DNA of 8,924 nucleotides from CBDUUP01 sp965370435 (GTDB lineage: Bacteria > Chloroflexota > Anaerolineae > Anaerolineales > UBA11579). Under the pieces are notes generated by a model. The model saw only the letters and a list, made by a program, of their open reading frames with translations. It did not search any database and was not told the origin of the DNA. A program made the position numbers and the translations under genes. Shown one piece after another: positions 6,148 through 8,924 of this stretch (its first letter is position 1; the number at the start of each line of letters is the position of its first letter). The stretch is taken from the NCBI GenBank assembly GCA_965370435.1, contig CBDUUP010000180.1:1-8924 (forward strand), written 5' to 3'.

Positions 6148-6346
6148 TCGATTTCTTCGGCCCCCGCTTCTTCCCCAGCCGCTCCATGCGGCGCAGGTAG
6201 GCGAACAGCGAAGTGCGATTCACCTGCCAAACCGTGACCACCTTGCGGGCGTCAATGCTCCCCTCCCGGATCAATTCCCGCACATGGTCCGGGTGATAGC
6301 CGGAGAGCTGCACCGCTTCCTTCACGCTGATCCACTGTAAGTCCAT
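6143..6346 (-). CDS. Small excisionase/MerR-type helix-turn-helix protein
   Basis: A 67-residue protein consisting almost entirely of one winged-helix DNA-binding domain of the HTH_17 (excisionase-family) kind. The pattern is WISVKEAVQLSGYHPDHV (residues 5-22, first helices), then LIREGSIDARKV, then VWQVNRTSLFAYLRRME (wing and final helix). The C-terminal tail is basic (KKRGPKKSS) and could add non-specific DNA binding. It starts 14 bp after the stop of the upstream GTPase gene, with AGAGG 6 nt before the ATG, so the two are probably one transcript. Such proteins occur as phage or plasmid excisionases and also as chromosomal regulators. No integrase or other mobile gene lies nearby, so a small regulator is as likely as an Xis. 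The target is unknown. Confidence 0.8.
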   Translation of the reverse strand: MDLQWISVKEAVQLSGYHPDHVRELIREGSIDARKVVTVWQVNRTSLFAYLRRMERLGKKRGPKKSS

Positions 6347-6360
6347 GTCAGCCTCTCACC

Positions 6361-7422
6361 TCACACGTTGAACCGGATTCGCATCACGTCTCCATCCTGC
6401 ACCACGTAGTTCTTGCCTTCCACCCGCAGCTTGCCCTGGGCGCGGGCCTCCGCCTCGCTGCCCAGCGCGCTCAAGTCATCGAAGGCGGTCACCTCGGCCC
6501 GGATGAAGCCTCGCTCCATGTCGGAATGCACCGTCCCCGCCGCCTCCGGGGCCAGGCCGCCCCGCCGCAATGTCCAGGCGCGCACCTCTTTGTCCTGGTC
6601 CACGGTGAAGAAGGAGAGCAGCCCCAGCAGGTCGTAGGACAGCCGGATCATGCGGTCCAGGCTGGGTTCTTGGATGCCATACTCCGCCAGGAAGACGGCG
6701 GCCTCCTCGGGGGGCAGTTGGGCGATCTCCATCTCTAGCTTGCCCTGGATGGACACCTGGTTGGGATGCTCGATCTCCGGCGGCGTTTGTCCCTCCCCCA
6801 GGTTGAGGACCACCAGCACTGGCTTCAACGACAGGAAACCGAAGCTGGAGAGGGTCTTCGACTCTTCTGGGGTGAAGGGCATCTCGCGCAGCGCTTTCTC
6901 CTCCGAGAGGGCGGCGTGCAGCCGCTCAAAGAGGGCCATCTCCCGCTCGATGAGGGTCTTGTCCCGTCCGCCGCCTTTGCGCCGCTCGTCCAGCAGGCGT
7001 TCCTGCTTGCTCTCCACCGCGATCAAATCGTTGAGCAGCAGTTCGGCCTCCAGCGCGGCCGCGTCCCGCCCTGGGTCCACGCTCTCTGAAGGGTGGGGGA
7101 CGTTCTCATCTTCGAAGCCCCGGGCCGCCAGCAGGAAGCCGTCCACCTGGGAGAGGTGGTTGAGCAGCTCCCCAGAGATGCCCTCCTCTGCAGCGCTGCC
7201 GTCCAGCCCGGCGATGTCCAGGTAAGTGATCTTGGCGTAGGTGATCTTCTTGGGGTTGTAGAGTTCGGCCAGCCGGTCCAGGCGGGCGTCGGGCACGTCC
7301 ACCACCGCGGTGTGGACCTCCACCCGCCCCCCCGCCGTTGTAGTGGGGCGGTCGCCCCGGGTGAGGGCGTTGAAGAGGGTGGTCTTGCCGCTTTGGGGAA
7401 GTCCGATGATGCCGAGTCGCAT
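6361..7422 (-). CDS. ychF: YchF/OLA1-type P-loop NTPase, divergent form
   Basis: A 353-residue cytoplasmic NTPase of the Obg/YchF group; family members bind ribosomes and often prefer ATP to GTP. Motifs seen: P-loop GLPQSGKTT (7-15), G3 DIAGL (69-73), and NLGE (207-210) at the G4 position, the NxxE form linked to relaxed nucleotide choice in YchF. A helical insert spans about 120-195. The C-terminal TGS-like domain (about 268-353) has the family hallmarks VRAWTLRRG, APEAAGTVHSD, RGFIRAEV and VQDGDVMRIRFNV. The length is close to the usual 363 or so. It departs from standard YchF: the switch I motif NYPFxTIxPN is missing, and GLVKGASxGEGLGNxFL is replaced by GLDGSAAEEGISGELL. It may therefore be a second subfamily rather than the orthologue of E. 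coli ychF. It is followed by a small HTH gene in a likely operon. No clear Shine-Dalgarno precedes the ATG. Confidence 0.88.
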   Translation of the reverse strand: MRLGIIGLPQSGKTTLFNALTRGDRPTTTAGGRVEVHTAVVDVPDARLDRLAELYNPKKITYAKITYLDIAGLDGSAAEEGISGELLNHLSQVDGFLLAARGFEDENVPHPSESVDPGRDAAALEAELLLNDLIAVESKQERLLDERRKGGGRDKTLIEREMALFERLHAALSEEKALREMPFTPEESKTLSSFGFLSLKPVLVVLNLGEGQTPPEIEHPNQVSIQGKLEMEIAQLPPEEAAVFLAEYGIQEPSLDRMIRLSYDLLGLLSFFTVDQDKEVRAWTLRRGGLAPEAAGTVHSDMERGFIRAEVTAFDDLSALGSEAEARAQGKLRVEGKNYVVQDGDVMRIRFNV

Positions 7423-7440
7423 GGGGGTATTCTATCATGG
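7423..7440 (-). promoter_or_regulatory. Possible -10 element giving a near-leaderless ychF transcript
   Basis: On the minus strand TAGAAT (5 of 6 to TATAAT) ends 6 nt before the ATG, where a start site would fall at about the A of the ATG. No Shine-Dalgarno is present between them, which fits a leaderless mRNA. No good -35 box is visible, so the call is weak. Confidence 0.3.
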
Positions 7441-7450
7441 GGTGGATGGT

Positions 7451-7508
7451 GAATGGGACGTTGGTGAATTGAGAATGGGACGCTGATGGACGCGGATTTG
7501 CGCGGATT
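7451..7508. repeat. Low-complexity intergenic repeat
   Basis: GAATGGGACG occurs at 7451-7460 and 7473-7482, and CGCGGATT at 7491-7498 and 7501-7508. The run ACGCTGATGGACGCGGATTT resembles a repeat I associate with Chloroflexota and related intergenic regions; this is from memory and unchecked. Confidence 0.5.
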
Positions 7509-7521
7509 ATTTTTTCCAGGC

Positions 7522-7550
7522 TTGACCGAGAGCCTGAGATTGAGTATACT
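7522..7550 (+). promoter_or_regulatory. Promoter of tRNA-Leu
   Basis: TTGACC (7522-7527), 17-bp spacer and TATACT (7545-7550). The predicted start is near 7557, about 5 nt before the mature tRNA. Confidence 0.85.
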
Positions 7551-7561
7551 CTACTCCACAA

Positions 7562-7645
7562 GCCGGAGTGGCGGAACTGGCAGACGCGCGCGACTCAAAC
7601 TCGCGTGTCCTTACGGATTTGTGGGTTCGATTCCCACCTCCGGCA
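7562..7645 (+). tRNA. tRNA-Leu (anticodon CAA)
   Basis: An 84-nt class II tRNA. Acceptor stem GCCGGAG pairs with CTCCGGC (7638-7644), with discriminator A at 7645. The D arm is GCG/CGC. The anticodon stem CGCGA/TCGCG encloses loop CTCAAAC, giving anticodon CAA, which reads the Leu codon TTG. The long variable arm has the stem TCC/GGA, and the T arm is GTGGG-TTCGATT-CCCAC. The discriminator is followed by CAG, so CCA is not encoded and must be added enzymatically. Confidence 0.96.
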
Positions 7646-7658
7646 CAGATGATACCTG

Positions 7659-7690
7659 AACCGAACCAAGATGATCTGGTTTGGTTTTTA
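7659..7690 (+). terminator. Intrinsic terminator of tRNA-Leu
   Basis: AACCGAACCA (7659-7668) pairs with TGGTTTGGTT (7677-7686) over 10 bp with one G-U pair, around an 8-nt loop, and runs into a T tract (7685-7689). It lies 13 nt after the tRNA. Confidence 0.75.
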
Positions 7691-7762
7691 TCTATGTTGA
7701 CGGTATTGAAAGGGGTGTGGCAGGTACGTTAACTACACAGTGTTTTTCTGTTCATTTTCACA

Positions 7763-8924
7763 ATGGATCAATACTACTTCTTTGTTGCCTTAGCTCCAAT
7801 TGCGTCCGTTGTATCGGCGTCGACTGCCGTTTACGCTTGGCGTCGTCGCTTGGTGCCGGGAGCATTGATGCTGTCTCTGGTTTTACTGACCAACACGGGA
7901 TGGCTGATTTCCAGCGCTTTCGAACTTATCTCCCCGACCGATCAAGCCACCATTTTCATCGCTAAACTTAGTTACCTTTTCATTCTTAGCGGACCCATAT
8001 TCACCTTCGCCTTCACGCTGCAATATTCTGAAAAACCAAAGTGGGCTTCATACCCTCGCTTTATACTCTTCTGGATCCTCCCTGTCATCACTTTTGTTCT
8101 GGTTCAGACCAATGAGATGCATGGCCTGATCTGGTCCAGTTATTCGGTTGCGCCGGTCAACCAAGAATTACAGTATTTGAGCGTCTCCCATGGCTCATGG
8201 TTTTGGATTCAAGTAATCTATACCTATGTTTTGATTTCCGCAAGCATCTTCAATATTGGATACCAGCATTTTCGATTAAATGCACTTTATCGCCAACAAT
8301 CAAGGTGGTTGATTGTTGGCATTGTAGCCCCAGTGATATTTAATTTCATATACATCTTGCGTCTGATCCCCGCGCTTGAAAAAGATTATTCGCCGCTGGC
8401 TTTTTCCTTTTCTAGCATTGCCTTAGCGATTGGGATATTCCGTCATCGTTTTCTGGATATTAAGCCCGTAGCGCGCGACACAATTCTTGAAAATATGGAA
8501 GAAGGCATAATCGTTCTCGATCACGAAGAGCGAATGATTGACATTAACCCGGCTGCGCGTTCTCTCTTGCTCCCCTCCCCCGACGAGATCATCGGCGCGC
8601 CTCTCAAAAAACACTTTCCCGAAGCCGCCGCCTTGTTGAGCATAGATGAACAGCAAAATCAGGTCATCGAATTTTCCATCCAAAGAGACAAAAGCATAAG
8701 GCAAGTTGAAGCAAAACAATCTATCCATATAAGCAATAAAGGGAAAGAACTGGGATATTTGCTTGTCCTGCAAGATATTTCAGAGCGCAAAAAACTATAT
8801 CAAGAAATCGAGCGCTTGGCCTCTACAGATTCTTTGACCGATCTCGATAATCGCCGCCACTTGTTCACCCTGGGGGAAAAAGAGGTCGCTCGTTCTATCC
8901 GGCATAAACATCCGATATCGATGC
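7763..8924 (+). CDS. Membrane sensor with 7TM, PAS and GGDEF domains, probable diguanylate cyclase (3' truncated by window)
   Basis: The frame is open from 7763 to the window end (387 codons seen) with no stop. Residues 1-228 give about seven hydrophobic helices (near 4-25, 33-53, 66-88, 98-115, 144-167, 182-201, 210-226) and the TNEMHGLIWSS segment typical of the HisK_N_7TM input domain. A PAS domain follows (about 240-342: ILENMEEGIIVLD, IDINPAARSLL, closing VLQDISERK). A short linker leads to LASTDSLTDLDNRRHLF (352-368), the usual start of a GGDEF domain (canonical LTGLxNRR), rather than a histidine kinase. It would make cyclic-di-GMP, but the GGDEF motif lies beyond the edge. The start follows an in-frame stop at 7730-7732, and no Shine-Dalgarno is seen before this ATG. 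The gene is visibly more AT-rich than the rest of the window. Confidence 0.87.
   Translation, partial: MDQYYFFVALAPIASVVSASTAVYAWRRRLVPGALMLSLVLLTNTGWLISSAFELISPTDQATIFIAKLSYLFILSGPIFTFAFTLQYSEKPKWASYPRFILFWILPVITFVLVQTNEMHGLIWSSYSVAPVNQELQYLSVSHGSWFWIQVIYTYVLISASIFNIGYQHFRLNALYRQQSRWLIVGIVAPVIFNFIYILRLIPALEKDYSPLAFSFSSIALAIGIFRHRFLDIKPVARDTILENMEEGIIVLDHEERMIDINPAARSLLLPSPDEIIGAPLKKHFPEAAALLSIDEQQNQVIEFSIQRDKSIRQVEAKQSIHISNKGKELGYLLVLQDISERKKLYQEIERLASTDSLTDLDNRRHLFTLGEKEVARSIRHKHPISM

Noticed and set aside
6143..6346. Prophage or integrative element marked by an excisionase
   Set aside because: Only the DNA-binding fold suggests it. There is no integrase, phage gene or attachment-site pair, and the gene is coupled to a chromosomal NTPase gene.
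7106..7561. Minus-strand 151-codon frame overlapping the ychF start
   Set aside because: It is the shifted frame of the GTPase N-terminus (arginine/proline-rich, low-complexity), begins in the tRNA promoter, and would overlap ychF for 300 bp.
7681..7965. Plus-strand open frame of 94 codons after the tRNA
   Set aside because: It starts inside the tRNA terminator tail and overlaps the 7TM sensor gene (from 7763) in another frame, and the sensor frame has clear domain homology.
8423..8773. 116-codon minus-strand open frame
   Set aside because: It lies opposite the PAS region of the sensor gene; no recognised features.

Overview
The window looks like a piece of chromosome from an environmental bacterium, most likely Chloroflexota (Anaerolineae or a relative). 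I infer this from the moderately high GC, the secreted plant-type leucine-rich-repeat (LRR) proteins ending in an IF(S/T)DGFESG-type module, the divergent YchF-like GTPase, and the intergenic hairpin repeats containing ACTTTAGTCGC. The taxonomic call is a resemblance, not a proof.

Positions 1-5970 hold a tandem array of three paralogous plus-strand genes (160-1668, 2041-3822, 4122-5906). Each encodes a signal peptide, a cysteine-bearing N-terminal cap, 6 or 10 plant-type 24-residue LRRs, a cysteine-bearing C-terminal cap, and a conserved module of about 220 residues that looks like a beta-sandwich. Each gene has its own sigma70-like promoter (TTGAC[AT]-17 bp-TAA[AG]AT) and its own Shine-Dalgarno site. 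Genes 2 and 3 also have their own intrinsic terminators, so this is a set of parallel single-gene units rather than an operon. A half-terminator at the left edge suggests that another unit lies upstream. The gaps between the genes carry copies of a hairpin-forming repeat. One is an almost complete 188-bp inverted-repeat element after gene 1; another is a partial copy in the opposite orientation after gene 2.

Positions 5970-6142 are AT-rich and contain no gene. On the minus strand, 6143-7422 holds a probable two-gene operon: a divergent YchF/OLA1-type P-loop NTPase followed 14 bp later by a 67-residue excisionase/MerR-type helix-turn-helix protein.

Positions 7423-7561 hold a short low-complexity repeat and a good tRNA promoter, followed by tRNA-Leu(CAA) at 7562-7645 and its terminator. 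From 7763 a membrane sensor (7TM, then PAS, then the start of a GGDEF domain) runs off the right edge. It is clearly more AT-rich than its neighbours.

The most notable feature is the LRR array. Between genes 2 and 3 the predicted ligand-facing beta-strand positions differ at about half of sites, while the rest of each repeat differs at about one fifth. The C-terminal module is under strong purifying selection at the protein level. This is the pattern expected of a family of secreted binding proteins with a constant module and a diversifying recognition face. The ligand and the biological role cannot be read from the sequence.
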